Positions 34,278 to 43,871 are shown, numbered from the stretch's first letter. The stretch is DNA of 64,000 nt from an uncultured Clostridia bacterium (GCA_934457145.1 CAKSHP010000005.1:1-64000); one strand, 5' to 3'. Made by a program: numbers and translations. The notes: generated by a model not told the origin, from the sequence alone.

Positions 34278-37200
34278 ATGAAAAGGTTATTAAGTGTTTT
34301 ACTAAGTATTATGTTAGTGTTTTCCGCATTTGGCGGTGCGTTTGCAAATGACGCTGCCGCTTTAGAAAGTGCGGAATTTTTTAATTTTCAAGAAGAAAAT
34401 GAAAATTATGCGCCGGCAGACGAAATTCTGCCAAATGATGATTTGGACGGCAGCAGTGAAACAGAAAGAGAGATTTTAACTTCACAAAGCGTGAAACCGG
34501 TGGCAGAAGATGATGAGGGCATTAATCTGCCGGGAAACGAAAAAGGCTATGGTGCGTCTAATCTGCCAGAGCTGCCCAATCTGCCGACTGAGCAGGAAAC
34601 AGACAGCGGCGGTTTAAACAACGAGGGGCAAAACCGCCCGAACAGCGGCAGCTATCTTACATATGAACAAATGCTTGAAAAAGTGCGTTCAAATGCACGA
34701 AGCGAAGAGGAATACGAAAAAATTATAAATGCGCAATACATTGAGCCTGTGTATGACGATTTTGACGAAGAACAGCTTGAAAGAGCAAGAGAAAAAATTT
34801 TAAACATTAAAAACAGAGAGGTTGAAACGGAAAACGCGCTTAATTATGAAAGCGGCGCGGCTGCGATTGCAGAATTAAACGGCAGACCGGATTTGAAGAT
34901 GCCGTCACTGTCGCCGAGAAAAGCGGCAAAATTTCCGAAAAGCCTTGAAGAAATTGATTTTTCACTGCCGGGCATAACTCCGGGCGCCGAAACACAGTCA
35001 AGCGGAACACAGGAGGAAATTGACATTGCGCCCGAACAGTACGAAAGCGTATACAATGTGTTTAACAACGGCAATGAGGCTGTTGACGTACAGAGCGGAA
35101 ATTTAAGCTATATTTATCCTGTTGTTTCGCTTCCGGGAAAAGACGGATTTGATTTAAATATTAATTTGGTTTATCATTCCGAAGATTCGCTGATGCGCGA
35201 CTATAATGTTTCGCGAAATTGGAGTGTGGATTTGCCACAGGTGAGCTATGTTGGCAATTATCAAACAATAAGACTGCGTGACGGGAGAGTTATAAAGGAA
35301 AGTAACGGTGTTTTCTATAATAAATACACAGATGATGTTACAATTACATGGTCAACAGGTGCTGAAAAAACTGCAACTGTTGAGTATAAAGACGGATCAA
35401 AGGACTATTTTGACAAAGACGGAAGCATAGAACGCTCGGAAGATCCGTACGGAAATCAGATAACATATTCATATACGCGTCCAAACAGTATTGATAAATT
35501 TATTTATTCAATAACAGATACATACGGAAGAAAAATTGAATTTAACTTTGAGACACAGAGCAAATTAAAAATTTATTGCGGCGATACGGTTTATGCTGTA
35601 GCAGATGTACATGCTGGCGGTCCTATTTCAAAAATAGGTACAAAACGAAATGCTGCGGGAGAGATAGAATGTGCAACCGAATTTACATATCAAAACGATT
35701 ATCATGACATAGGTGTGGATGGTGGCGCTCGCGAACTTTTAACAAAAATTAAATATTATACCGGCGGCGTTACAAAGTTTGAGTATGAAGCTTATAACAA
35801 AAACACATATATTGAACGTTGGTCATATGGAAGAGATTTATTTTCGGGGGAATATGGTTACACAAGCATAGGATATATGTGGGATGATGTGAACGAAAAC
35901 AGAGTTATAAGCCGTGCGGACTATCTTGAAGACAGCGAAACGGCAGAGCCGTTAAACACTGTGAATTATTACTATATCACAGATGATGATATGGAGTATG
36001 ACGAAATTTCCGGCGATTACACAGACGCAAATTATACCTACTACACAATATGCGAAACTGCCGACAGCAGAAAAGAAGGTTCGCTTCATCAAAATATTTA
36101 TGCATTTAACAACCGCCGTCAAAAAATAAAAGAAGAACTTACCGACGGTGAGTTTGGCAGATTTATATCAGCTGAAAAATTTAACAGCTTAAATGTGAAT
36201 TTAAGCTATCAGGCAGATGAGTATTTTTCATGCAGTGACGTGCATTACCGTTACTATCCGCAAACTCATACATATAACGGCGAAACATACGGCAGAGGCG
36301 TTTATAATTATCAGGCTGCCGGACACATTTTAGAATATGAATCGATATATAATGAAAATGATATGCGAAGTATTGAGGCGGCAACCGCTCCGTATGATGA
36401 AGTGTATAACAGAGTGGATGAGATGCTGTATTTAAAATACACAACCAAAGCCGGCAAAGTGTTTTACGAAAAAATAAATATGCAGGAGGAACTAAAGAGG
36501 CAAAGGGAATTTACCGAATACACATATCACCCGACCTACCGCCTCTTAACGCACACGTTGAAAAAGCATGAGCTTGACGATAATGGCGATCCCTTTGAAA
36601 GCAGCACAACATATAACTCAAAAGGCGATATACTTTCTCACACGGATTTTTATAAAAATACTGTAACATACACATATCCGGAGCAAAACAATAAAGGTAT
36701 ACCGCTGAGCGAAACATATTCGTATAACGGCGTTTCGGATACAACAACCGTTACAAATACCCTCTTATACACAGAGGGCGGAGCAGCATATATATCAAGT
36801 ACGCAGACTGCATATAATGACGGATATGTGAACAAACAGGATTATACATATGTTTTTAACACGCATATAGATCCGATTATACAAACTGCGTATTACGAGG
36901 GAACATCTCAGCGCTTGGGATTTTACAAAAAAACAAGCGGATTTACCACCGTGATTGGAGACGAGCTGTGCGTAACAACGAGGGTACATTCGTATTATAC
37001 CGACACAGAATATATACAAACATCAAAAATATATGACTTAAAAACAATGCTTTTAAAAAGCGAAACAGACGGCGAAAATTTAACAACTTCATATATTTAT
37101 GATGATGTTTTTTGGAATAAGGTTAAACAAATCACCGAGCCGAGCGGAAAAACAACAAAGTATTTTTATAATATCGGTGAGGAAAATTCGTTTGTGACGC

Positions 37201-40112
37201 TTTTGTGCGATAAATATTACACAAAAGACGTTATGGACGCATTGGGCAGAAGAACCGCCGCATATGACGGCGAGTACACCGCAGAGGAAGGCTTTAAAAC
37301 TCCGCATTTAATTAATACATATACCTACAGCGACAATTTAAACAATATCACATGTGTTACAAATGCGCTTTCGCAAAGCACATATTATTACTATGACGAT
37401 TTATATAACCGTGCAACGTCAACATTGCAGTATGACGGAAATCAAAATATTATAAACCGCATAGAATATGACGACAAAAGCCGCGAAAAAACGGTGTATG
37501 ATCCCCAAAATTCAAAAATGACATATAAATATGATTGCCGGGGAAATCTTATCAAAAAATACACAACGCTTTCAAACAATGATATTTGGCAGGAAATCAG
37601 CGCATATGACGTGTATAATAACTTAACGTCGCAGACGGACGCTAACGGCAATACCTCAAACTACACATATAATTCAAGAAATTTGCTCATTTCCAAAACA
37701 GACGCATTAAATAACACAACATTGTACAGCTATACTCACGGCGACAAGCTAAGCTGCGTAAATTATCCTAACGGAGCGTATAATTTTTATCATTACGACG
37801 GTTTTGAAAACGTGAGAGAATTGGAAAGAAGCGCAGACCGCGGAGATCTTTATACTTATGATAAAGCCGGAAATCTTAAAAGTGATGATAAATATACGTA
37901 TGTGTATATGTATGAAGTTGAGGGCGAACCGGATTCGTATCTTTTAAAATATAAAATTGATTACGGATATCCGTTACATATCGGCGTGCAGTATGAGTAC
38001 GACGATTTCGGAAACGTTACAAAAGAATATTATATCCAGGCGTACACAGTAAATTATGAAATGCAAACGCCGACTGCAATCTACGGTAAAAAGCATATAG
38101 AATACACCTACACTTATAACGGACTTTTGGCAAGCGAAACGGTTGTTCCGGACTATCCGGAGGAATTAAGAATGGAAAACGCATACACATATGATGCCGC
38201 CGGCAATGTTTTATCCGATATAAATGGCACATATACTTATGATAATCTCGGACGTTTATCAACGCACACATATAACGGAAATACAGACAGTTATGTCTAT
38301 AATAAAGATGGTACGCTTGCAATAATAATGCGTAATGGAAACAATGAATACTTTACCTATGGTGATTTAAAACGTCTTTACGCAAAAGGGTATGAAAAAG
38401 CTTCAAATGAGTATGTGTACGAAATACTGTACTATGATAAAGTCGGTAATGTAAAAAGCCAAACAAGCGGAATTGAAATTTATAATTATGAAACATGGGT
38501 TCTGGAAGAAGCACATGATGAAACCGTGAATTATACATATGATGCGCTAAACAGGCTGACCGTGGAGGCTGCACCTTCAAAAACAACATATTACAGTTAT
38601 GATAATATGGGGAATATAACTCAGCAAGTGTATGCATACCCTGCAAACACATCTTTTGTTTCAGGACACCGTTCAAACAGTTATACCTATAATTCGAACG
38701 ATATAAGCAGTCATTGCAAAATATATACATACAACAGCTATAATGAGTTAAACTCAATAATTGAAAGTGTTTATTACTGGGCTGATGAAGAGGCGGGAAC
38801 ATATTACGAGGACAGATACAATTATCTATTTGAGTATGACGTAATAGGGAGAATGACAAAAAAGATTTTGGACGGCTATGAACAGGAATTCAAATATAAC
38901 ACTGTCGGTCAGCTTATAGAGTATACAGATGAATCCGATAAAAAAACGTATTATTCGTATTACACAAACGGACTTCGGGAAAATAAAAATAACATGGTTT
39001 CATTTGATTACCATAACAGCGAATATACATATAAGGATTTTTACTATGATCAAAATGGCAGAATAATTTATGAATATCATCCCGAAATTTCTTCAACAAG
39101 CGACAATGTGTGGTATAGATGGAACGCTTTTAATCCTGTGTATTCAAGCGCGGCTCCATATGATAATATTGTTTCAAATCACAGAGGCGATATTGTAAGC
39201 AATTTTGAACACTTTATCAATGGTTACGGTGCATACGGGGTAAAAGAGCGCGAAACAAAAGAAAACAGTATGTATTTCGGGTTCTGCGGAGAATATACGG
39301 ACGAGGAAAGCGGTCTTGTATATCTCAGAAACCGATATTACGATCCCGAAATCGGCAGATTTATAACCGAAGATCCGGCAAAGGATGGCGACAATTGGTA
39401 TGCATATTGTGCAGGCAACCCGGTAAGTTATATTGATCCGAGCGGGCTTGCACCGACGGTTATGGAAGCGGCGGAAATGGCGGAACATATTTATAATCAT
39501 AATAAATATGACGATAAAAATGAAAGAATAGTATCTGGTTGGAGATTGGTAGATGTATATAATGGGCGAGAAGGTATGAAGATGGGAATTTATATAAAAA
39601 ACATTGACGATTGGAGAAATCCTTCAGAATATACAATTGCATTTAAAGGAACAACATGGTATAACCTTAATGATTGGAAAAATGATGCAGAACAATTATT
39701 GTCGCCAAAATCTAAAGATATGTGGGATGCCATAAATTACAGTAAATGCTTTGTTGCTTTTCATTCCCAAGAAATAACTTTTGTTGGTCATTCGAAAGGT
39801 GGAGCTGAAGCGGCATCGGCGGCTGTTGCAACAAATAAAAATGCTATGATATTTAATCCTGCAACATCAAATCTTAGAGATTATGGGCTTAATATATCTG
39901 GTTATACTTCAAGTATGACAGCATACATTGTTAAAGGAGAAATTGTGAATCATCTAGAGGGGTGGTTTAGTAAACCTATTGACAAAGTAGTGTATCTTCC
40001 ACAACAACATGGAGGTCATTGGTATGAGTTTTGGCAGACAAATTTATATCAGAGAATACAAAATCATTCAATTAGAGCTGTTAAAGGTGCGTTAAAGGAG
40101 GCGGGTTATTGA
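34278..40112 (+). CDS. Secreted RHS/YD-repeat polymorphic toxin with C-terminal lipase-like domain
   Basis: The start at 34278 has AAAGGA 10 nt upstream (ATG 34272 is possible) and gives 1944 residues with a Sec signal (MKRLLSVLL to FGGAFAN). An acidic 250-residue region is followed by a long YD-repeat shell (about 280-1670). The RHS core motif lies near 1675-1725: ESGLVYLRNRYYDPEIGRF and DPSGLA. After it, a 220-residue variable tip resembles class-3/Mbeg1-like lipases: YTIAFKGTTWYNL, the nucleophile elbow GHSKGG (Ser1839) and a possible catalytic His in LPQQHGGHWYEF. The tip DNA is more AT-rich than the shell, as expected for exchanged toxin tips. Action on membrane lipids of competitors is inferred. 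The next gene overlaps by 4 bp. Confidence 0.88.
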   Translation: MKRLLSVLLSIMLVFSAFGGAFANDAAALESAEFFNFQEENENYAPADEILPNDDLDGSSETEREILTSQSVKPVAEDDEGINLPGNEKGYGASNLPELPNLPTEQETDSGGLNNEGQNRPNSGSYLTYEQMLEKVRSNARSEEEYEKIINAQYIEPVYDDFDEEQLERAREKILNIKNREVETENALNYESGAAAIAELNGRPDLKMPSLSPRKAAKFPKSLEEIDFSLPGITPGAETQSSGTQEEIDIAPEQYESVYNVFNNGNEAVDVQSGNLSYIYPVVSLPGKDGFDLNINLVYHSEDSLMRDYNVSRNWSVDLPQVSYVGNYQTIRLRDGRVIKESNGVFYNKYTDDVTITWSTGAEKTATVEYKDGSKDYFDKDGSIERSEDPYGNQITYSYTRPNSIDKFIYSITDTYGRKIEFNFETQSKLKIYCGDTVYAVADVHAGGPISKIGTKRNAAGEIECATEFTYQNDYHDIGVDGGARELLTKIKYYTGGVTKFEYEAYNKNTYIERWSYGRDLFSGEYGYTSIGYMWDDVNENRVISRADYLEDSETAEPLNTVNYYYITDDDMEYDEISGDYTDANYTYYTICETADSRKEGSLHQNIYAFNNRRQKIKEELTDGEFGRFISAEKFNSLNVNLSYQADEYFSCSDVHYRYYPQTHTYNGETYGRGVYNYQAAGHILEYESIYNENDMRSIEAATAPYDEVYNRVDEMLYLKYTTKAGKVFYEKINMQEELKRQREFTEYTYHPTYRLLTHTLKKHELDDNGDPFESSTTYNSKGDILSHTDFYKNTVTYTYPEQNNKGIPLSETYSYNGVSDTTTVTNTLLYTEGGAAYISSTQTAYNDGYVNKQDYTYVFNTHIDPIIQTAYYEGTSQRLGFYKKTSGFTTVIGDELCVTTRVHSYYTDTEYIQTSKIYDLKTMLLKSETDGENLTTSYIYDDVFWNKVKQITEPSGKTTKYFYNIGEENSFVTLLCDKYYTKDVMDALGRRTAAYDGEYTAEEGFKTPHLINTYTYSDNLNNITCVTNALSQSTYYYYDDLYNRATSTLQYDGNQNIINRIEYDDKSREKTVYDPQNSKMTYKYDCRGNLIKKYTTLSNNDIWQEISAYDVYNNLTSQTDANGNTSNYTYNSRNLLISKTDALNNTTLYSYTHGDKLSCVNYPNGAYNFYHYDGFENVRELERSADRGDLYTYDKAGNLKSDDKYTYVYMYEVEGEPDSYLLKYKIDYGYPLHIGVQYEYDDFGNVTKEYYIQAYTVNYEMQTPTAIYGKKHIEYTYTYNGLLASETVVPDYPEELRMENAYTYDAAGNVLSDINGTYTYDNLGRLSTHTYNGNTDSYVYNKDGTLAIIMRNGNNEYFTYGDLKRLYAKGYEKASNEYVYEILYYDKVGNVKSQTSGIEIYNYETWVLEEAHDETVNYTYDALNRLTVEAAPSKTTYYSYDNMGNITQQVYAYPANTSFVSGHRSNSYTYNSNDISSHCKIYTYNSYNELNSIIESVYYWADEEAGTYYEDRYNYLFEYDVIGRMTKKILDGYEQEFKYNTVGQLIEYTDESDKKTYYSYYTNGLRENKNNMVSFDYHNSEYTYKDFYYDQNGRIIYEYHPEISSTSDNVWYRWNAFNPVYSSAAPYDNIVSNHRGDIVSNFEHFINGYGAYGVKERETKENSMYFGFCGEYTDEESGLVYLRNRYYDPEIGRFITEDPAKDGDNWYAYCAGNPVSYIDPSGLAPTVMEAAEMAEHIYNHNKYDDKNERIVSGWRLVDVYNGREGMKMGIYIKNIDDWRNPSEYTIAFKGTTWYNLNDWKNDAEQLLSPKSKDMWDAINYSKCFVAFHSQEITFVGHSKGGAEAASAAVATNKNAMIFNPATSNLRDYGLNISGYTSSMTAYIVKGEIVNHLEGWFSKPIDKVVYLPQQHGGHWYEFWQTNLYQRIQNHSIRAVKGALKEAGY

Positions 40113-40648
40113 TGAAAAGACCAAAAATGATGATTGTAATTGCAATACTGATTGGTATTTTTATTTTAATTGGTCGTATAATTTGGATATTGTCCTTCGG
40201 ATTTCTTCCAAATCCGCCGAAACCTCAAATAACGTATGGTGAATTTCCGTTTGAATTGATATATGAAATAAACGGAGAAACAAAAACAGTAAATGATGTT
40301 TTTGTGTGCGAGTATGGCGGAGTGGCTGTAGATGCAGCAAATGGGAAATTTCGCTGGTGGAAATCTTATTTGAAAAGCGGAAACACGCGCATTACATTAT
40401 TAAAAAATGATGAGACGGAAATTTTTTATACCCCCGATATAAACCAGCATGCGGCGCCGGTATATATGGGTGATACGGAAATTTACCACAGTATTAACGA
40501 AGTGTTCCCGAACGCTCTTTATACAAGTGATTTTGAAAACAAACAGGTAAATTCGTATATTATATCAGCAGATGAAATGTGGGAGAAATATAAGCTTAAA
40601 CTTATAAGCTGGAAAATTGAACCTCCGATTAAAAACACTTTTAAATAA
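40109..40648 (+). CDS. Putative immunity protein of the RHS toxin, membrane-anchored
   Basis: The product is 179 residues. One N-terminal membrane helix precedes an extracellular domain with NPPKPQITYGEFPFELIYEI and the C-terminal W-K-I-E-P-P-I-K-N-T-F-K. It overlaps the toxin stop by ATGA, the usual arrangement of a toxin and its immunity gene. It is a paralogue of the protein at 41996: both share P-P-K-P-x-I-x-[HY]-G-E-F, Y-E-I-N-G-E, V-C-[ED]-[YF] and the C-terminal motif. An outward-facing anchored domain would suit neutralising a lipase that attacks the membrane from outside. No known family recognised. Confidence 0.7.
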   Translation: MMKRPKMMIVIAILIGIFILIGRIIWILSFGFLPNPPKPQITYGEFPFELIYEINGETKTVNDVFVCEYGGVAVDAANGKFRWWKSYLKSGNTRITLLKNDETEIFYTPDINQHAAPVYMGDTEIYHSINEVFPNALYTSDFENKQVNSYIISADEMWEKYKLKLISWKIEPPIKNTFK

Positions 40649-40676
40649 CCGATAGTTTGCACAAAAGGATATGCAC

Positions 40677-40709
40677 GGGGCGGCAGGCAAAAACGCCGCC
40701 CCGGCAGAG
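40677..40709 (+). repeat. Cassette-boundary hairpin R1
   Basis: GGGGCGGC (40677-40684) pairs with GCCGCCCC (40695-40702), followed by GGCAGAG. Its strong GC content stands out in AT-rich DNA. Three relatives lie at 41875, 43881 and 44531, always after one small gene and before the next feature. Confidence 0.8.
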
Positions 40710-40724
40710 CAAGGGGAGAAAAAG

Positions 40725-41192
40725 ATGAAAAAAATTATATTAATGACACTTGCAGTAATTTTGCTTGCTGCGGCTGCCGGCGGATATTATATTTACAGAA
40801 TAACTATTGATACAGAATATGCGGTTAAATTTTCAGAAGTTTTTGACACTTATGATATAAATGAGATTGACAAATATTTTGATGAAGACACTTTGTTTAT
40901 ATATGGGCAGAGGCAAAAAACATATAAAGAATTAAGAGACAATATCAAAACTGCCTGTGATAAAAAATGTTATAAATTCGGTTCGTACGGACACGGCAAT
41001 GACAGATTTGAAAACAATCGTCAAACTGTCACACTTATGTTGCATGCCACAATTTATAATGAGGATATTACAATGGAAACCCATATGGTATTAAAACGAA
41101 CGGGGCCGTTTTCATTTAAAATAGAGTCGGTTGATTGCAGCGAAAAGCTGTTGGGAGATTTGTTTTTCGGTGAAGAGGGAGGAAGATTGTGA
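40725..41192 (+). CDS. Small membrane-anchored protein of the RHS island, NTF2-like appearance
   Basis: From ATG 40725 (AAGGGGAG upstream) the product is 155 residues. One N-terminal membrane helix (IILMTLAVILLAAAAGGYYI) precedes an extracellular part. That part begins AVKFSEVFDTYDINEIDKYF and contains alternating beta strands (VTLMLHATIYNEDITMETHM), an order reminiscent of NTF2-like or DUF4878-like domains. It ends with GTGA overlapping the next start. Accessory or immunity role is inferred from location only. Confidence 0.6.
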   Translation: MKKIILMTLAVILLAAAAGGYYIYRITIDTEYAVKFSEVFDTYDINEIDKYFDEDTLFIYGQRQKTYKELRDNIKTACDKKCYKFGSYGHGNDRFENNRQTVTLMLHATIYNEDITMETHMVLKRTGPFSFKIESVDCSEKLLGDLFFGEEGGRL

Positions 41193-41638
41193 AAAAAATA
41201 ATTACATTTATAATTTTTATATCAGTAATATTGAACACACAGGTGTTTGCAAGCGATAATGTTTTAAAAAATCAGGTGGTAGACAAAATTGCCCCGTATG
41301 CGCAAAAGGATTCGGAAGAAAAAATACCGAGAAAGGATTGCGTTATTTCAATTGTAAAAGCTATCGGCGCGAATGAAGATTTAAATGAACAACGAAGACG
41401 GGTGGCTTACGAGTCTCCGCCTTTCGGTAGCGAGTATACAATATTTCAAGAGGATTTTGGATATTTGATAGCGGCTTATTATGATGATATATTGTGCGGA
41501 GAGCCGTATTATTACAATTCTGAGCAAATGGGAGTTTTGGTTACGCCGTTTCGCGCAGTGAAAGCAAAGGAATGTCTGGCGTTTATGCTAAGATGTTTAA
41601 AACCTATGGAAAGTATAGAATGGAATAACACTTTTTAA
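41189..41638 (+). CDS. SLH-like secreted protein, copy 1, ending at an in-frame TAA
   Basis: From GTG 41189 the product is 149 residues with a signal peptide (KKIITFIIFISVILNTQVFA). Two helical motifs resemble SLH repeats: PRKDCVISIVKAIGA and VKAKECLAFMLRCL. The TAA at 41636-41638 stops translation, but the same frame then stays open for 74 more codons and contains a third motif of this type. The copy at 43197 is almost identical and has the same TAA. It is either a nonsense-mutated gene that was then duplicated, or a gene with programmed read-through. Confidence 0.6.
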   Translation: MKKIITFIIFISVILNTQVFASDNVLKNQVVDKIAPYAQKDSEEKIPRKDCVISIVKAIGANEDLNEQRRRVAYESPPFGSEYTIFQEDFGYLIAAYYDDILCGEPYYYNSEQMGVLVTPFRAVKAKECLAFMLRCLKPMESIEWNNTF

Positions 41639-41863
41639 GACAGCATAGATATCGGACTGATAAATGCAGAAGAAGCAAAAGCATTCGAAAATCAGAAATA
41701 TTTAATGGCAAAGGATTTTAGAGTATTGCTTAGCCGTATGCTTGATATGAAACGGTATTTGTATTATACGGATGAAGCAAAAAAATCTGTTTGGAGAAAT
41801 TATATTGAAACAGATGCAGCGGGCAGCATGACATATTTGGAACAGTATCTGAAAAATAATTAA
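41639..41863 (+). other. In-frame continuation of SLH-like copy 1 beyond the stop
   Basis: The frame continues DSIDIGLINAEEAKAF and then MAKDFRVLLSRMLDM, the third SLH-like helix, ending at TAA 41861-41863. Stop to stop, the full frame of 675 nt has the same length in both copies. No ribosome binding site or start supports separate translation. Confidence 0.6.
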
Positions 41864-41874
41864 AATATGCCTGC

Positions 41875-41910
41875 GGGGCGGCGGTTTCGCTTACCGCCGT
41901 CCAGGCAGAG
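41875..41910 (+). repeat. Cassette-boundary hairpin R2
   Basis: GGGCGGCGGT pairs with ACCGCCGTCC around TTCGCTT (one G-T pair), followed by AGGCAGAG. The loop differs from the other copies but the stem potential is kept, which argues for selection on the structure. Confidence 0.75.
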
Positions 41911-41922
41911 GGAAAAGCAGAT

Positions 41923-41973
41923 TTGAAAAAACAAGGGCGTGACTGTGAAACGCAAAGATTGATATCCGACTAA
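41923..41973 (+). CDS. Possible 16-residue leader ORF of the connector block, copy 1
   Basis: TTG 41923 with AGAGGG about 10 nt upstream reads KKQGRDCETQRLISD after the start and stops at 41973, just before a small TCCGA/TCGGA hairpin and the next ribosome binding site. The second connector block has the same frame at 43928-43978 with one Cys to Arg change. It may be a leader peptide or a gene remnant. Confidence 0.3.
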   Translation: MKKQGRDCETQRLISD

Positions 41974-41995
41974 ATCGGAAGTGAGGGGTGAGGAC

Positions 41996-42607
41996 ATGAA
42001 AAAAGGAAAGTCTTTAAAAATTGCTGCAGTTTTAATATTTTCGGCGTTTGTAATCTGGCTTGGGTGCATATATGTATATGTCGGAACATATATTTTTCCG
42101 ATTGCGCCTCATTGGGTTACTCAGCTTCCGCCGAATCCTCCGAAACCGAAAATCCGTCACGGTGAGTTTAACTTTAATTTGCAATATGAAATAAACGGCG
42201 AAAACAGAAATTTAAAAGATACGCTTGTTTGCGATTTTGACGGGTTTGAGGTAACGCAGGTCGGAGGACCGAAAAACCGTGTCTGGCGATCATATTATGA
42301 AAACAAACAGCAAAACGAGCTTTTCACTTTCAGAAATGAACCGTCCGATATTGTGGAAATTGTGCTTGAAAATACAGATAATTATAAAATTATTCTCGGT
42401 ATGCCACAGGCGGCAGAGCTTATGGGAGATATAGAGAGAAAAACGGAAGTTGAAAACGAACCGTGCGTAAAAGTGTATGACGTAAACGAAAGGTATTACG
42501 TTTACCCGGACAGGTGCGATGAAATTTTGTCGGAATGCGGTTTTGAGGTTCTTGAATGGAAATGCGATAAACCTATAGAAAATGAGTTTAAGAAAACGTG
42601 GTGGTAG
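41996..42607 (+). CDS. Paralogue of the RHS-linked immunity-like protein
   Basis: ATG 41996 (GAGGGGTGAGG upstream) gives 203 residues. An N-terminal membrane helix is followed by LPPNPPKPKIRHGEFNFNL, QYEINGENRN, LVCDFDGFEV, and C-terminal EWKCDKPIENEFKKTWW. These match the protein at 40109 in order and spacing, so the two form a family. It follows the connector block (SLH-like gene, R2 and leader), away from any toxin gene, which makes it an orphan immunity candidate. No established domain recognised. Confidence 0.68.
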   Translation: MKKGKSLKIAAVLIFSAFVIWLGCIYVYVGTYIFPIAPHWVTQLPPNPPKPKIRHGEFNFNLQYEINGENRNLKDTLVCDFDGFEVTQVGGPKNRVWRSYYENKQQNELFTFRNEPSDIVEIVLENTDNYKIILGMPQAAELMGDIERKTEVENEPCVKVYDVNERYYVYPDRCDEILSECGFEVLEWKCDKPIENEFKKTWW

Positions 42608-42656
42608 ATTGGCGAAAAAATTTTAAAAAGAACGCTCAAACAGATTATGAACGGGG

Positions 42657-43184
42657 GTGATTATTATAAAAATATATAAGTATATAATTTTATTTGTAAC
42701 GATAATAATTATCGATTATATAAAATTTACTTTGCCTTTCGGCAGAGCAAACGCATTTATTATGGCGCTGCTTTTTGGGGCGGAGGCGCTTTTTACGGCG
42801 GCAATGGTTGTTTACGGAATTTTTATGGCTTTAAGACATAAAAAAATATTTTTTATAATATCCTCTGTGTGTCTGCTTTTAATTTTGTATGTATTTCCGT
42901 ACACAAAGTTTTATGCCCGGGCAGACATATTTATTCATCAAAACATCAGGCAGCAGGCAATAGATTTTTTAAAAAGCGATGAGGCAAAAAGCTGTCAAAC
43001 CTCGGAGAACACGTTTTTACTTCCGATGCGTTTCAGGTTTGCCTCACACAGCGCAAACGCGATAGTGAAAAAAGATAAAGAAGAAGTTATATTTTATATT
43101 CACTGCGGATTTTTTAAAAGAAGCTTAGCGGTATATTCTTATACGGATAAAAAATTGCTGAGAAGTGAAACATTGCAGTGGTAA
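42657..43184 (+). CDS. Small membrane protein of the RHS island
   Basis: The frame can start at GTG 42657, but GGGGGTGA, the obvious ribosome binding site, overlaps that codon. Initiation at the ATT or ATA codons at 42660-42666 would fit the spacing better, so the start is uncertain. About 172-175 residues with three membrane helices in the first 90 residues (the third VCLLLILYVFPYTKFY) and a C-terminal soluble part with VKKDKEEVIFYIHCGFF. No family recognised. An immunity-type role is inferred from location only. Confidence 0.55.
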   Translation: MIIIKIYKYIILFVTIIIIDYIKFTLPFGRANAFIMALLFGAEALFTAAMVVYGIFMALRHKKIFFIISSVCLLLILYVFPYTKFYARADIFIHQNIRQQAIDFLKSDEAKSCQTSENTFLLPMRFRFASHSANAIVKKDKEEVIFYIHCGFFKRSLAVYSYTDKKLLRSETLQW

Positions 43185-43196
43185 TGGGAGGCAGAA

Positions 43197-43646
43197 ATGA
43201 AAAAAATAATTACATTTATAATTTTTATATCAGTAATATTAAACACACAGGTGTTTGCAAGCGATAATGTTTTAAAAAGTCAGGTGATAGACGAAATTGC
43301 CCCGTATACTCAAAAGGATTCGGAAGAAAAAATACCGAGAAAGGATTGCGTTATTTCAATTGTAAAAGCTATCGGCGCGAATGAAGATTTAAATGAACAA
43401 CGAAGACGGGTGGCTTACGAGTCTCCGCCTTTCGGTAGCGAGTATACAATATTTCAAGAGGATTTTGGATATTTGATAGCGGCTTATTATGATGATATAT
43501 TGTGCGGAGAGCCGTATTATTACAATTCTGAGCAAATGGGAGTTTTGGTTACGCCGTTTCGCGCAGTGAAAGCAAAGGAATGTCTGGCGTTTATGCTAAG
43601 ATGTTTAAAACCTATGGAAAGTATAGAATGGAATAACACTTTTTAA
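43197..43646 (+). CDS. SLH-like secreted protein, copy 2, ending at an in-frame TAA
   Basis: ATG 43197 with GGGAGG upstream gives 149 residues. It differs from the copy at 41189 by a handful of substitutions near residues 28-38 (for example Asn to Ser, Lys to Glu, Ala to Thr) and is otherwise the same, including the TAA at 43644-43646 with its surrounding bases. The copies are 2008 bp apart. Signal peptide and two SLH-like helices as in copy 1. Confidence 0.6.
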   Translation: MKKIITFIIFISVILNTQVFASDNVLKSQVIDEIAPYTQKDSEEKIPRKDCVISIVKAIGANEDLNEQRRRVAYESPPFGSEYTIFQEDFGYLIAAYYDDILCGEPYYYNSEQMGVLVTPFRAVKAKECLAFMLRCLKPMESIEWNNTF

Positions 43647-43871
43647 GACAGCATAGATATCGGACTGATAAATGCAGAAGAAGCAAAAGCATTCGAAAAT
43701 CAGAAATATTTAATGGCAAAGGATTTTAGAGTATTGCTTAGCCGTATGCTTGATATGAAACGGTATTTGTATTATACGGATGAAACAGAAAGTTCGGGGT
43801 GGAGAACTCATATTGAAACAGATGTATCGGGCAGCATGACATATTTGGAACAGTATCTGAAAAATAATTAA
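43647..43871 (+). other. In-frame continuation of SLH-like copy 2 beyond the stop
   Basis: The same frame continues to TAA 43869-43871. Relative to copy 1 a cluster of about nine codon changes lies near 43785-43835 (for example Lys to Glu, Val to Gly, Tyr to His), yet no stop or frameshift has arisen. Confidence 0.55.

Noticed and set aside
36181..38859. Several open frames opposite the RHS gene
   Set aside because: They are antisense shadows of Tyr/Asp-rich repeats, with His/Cys/Tyr-rich products and no translation signals.
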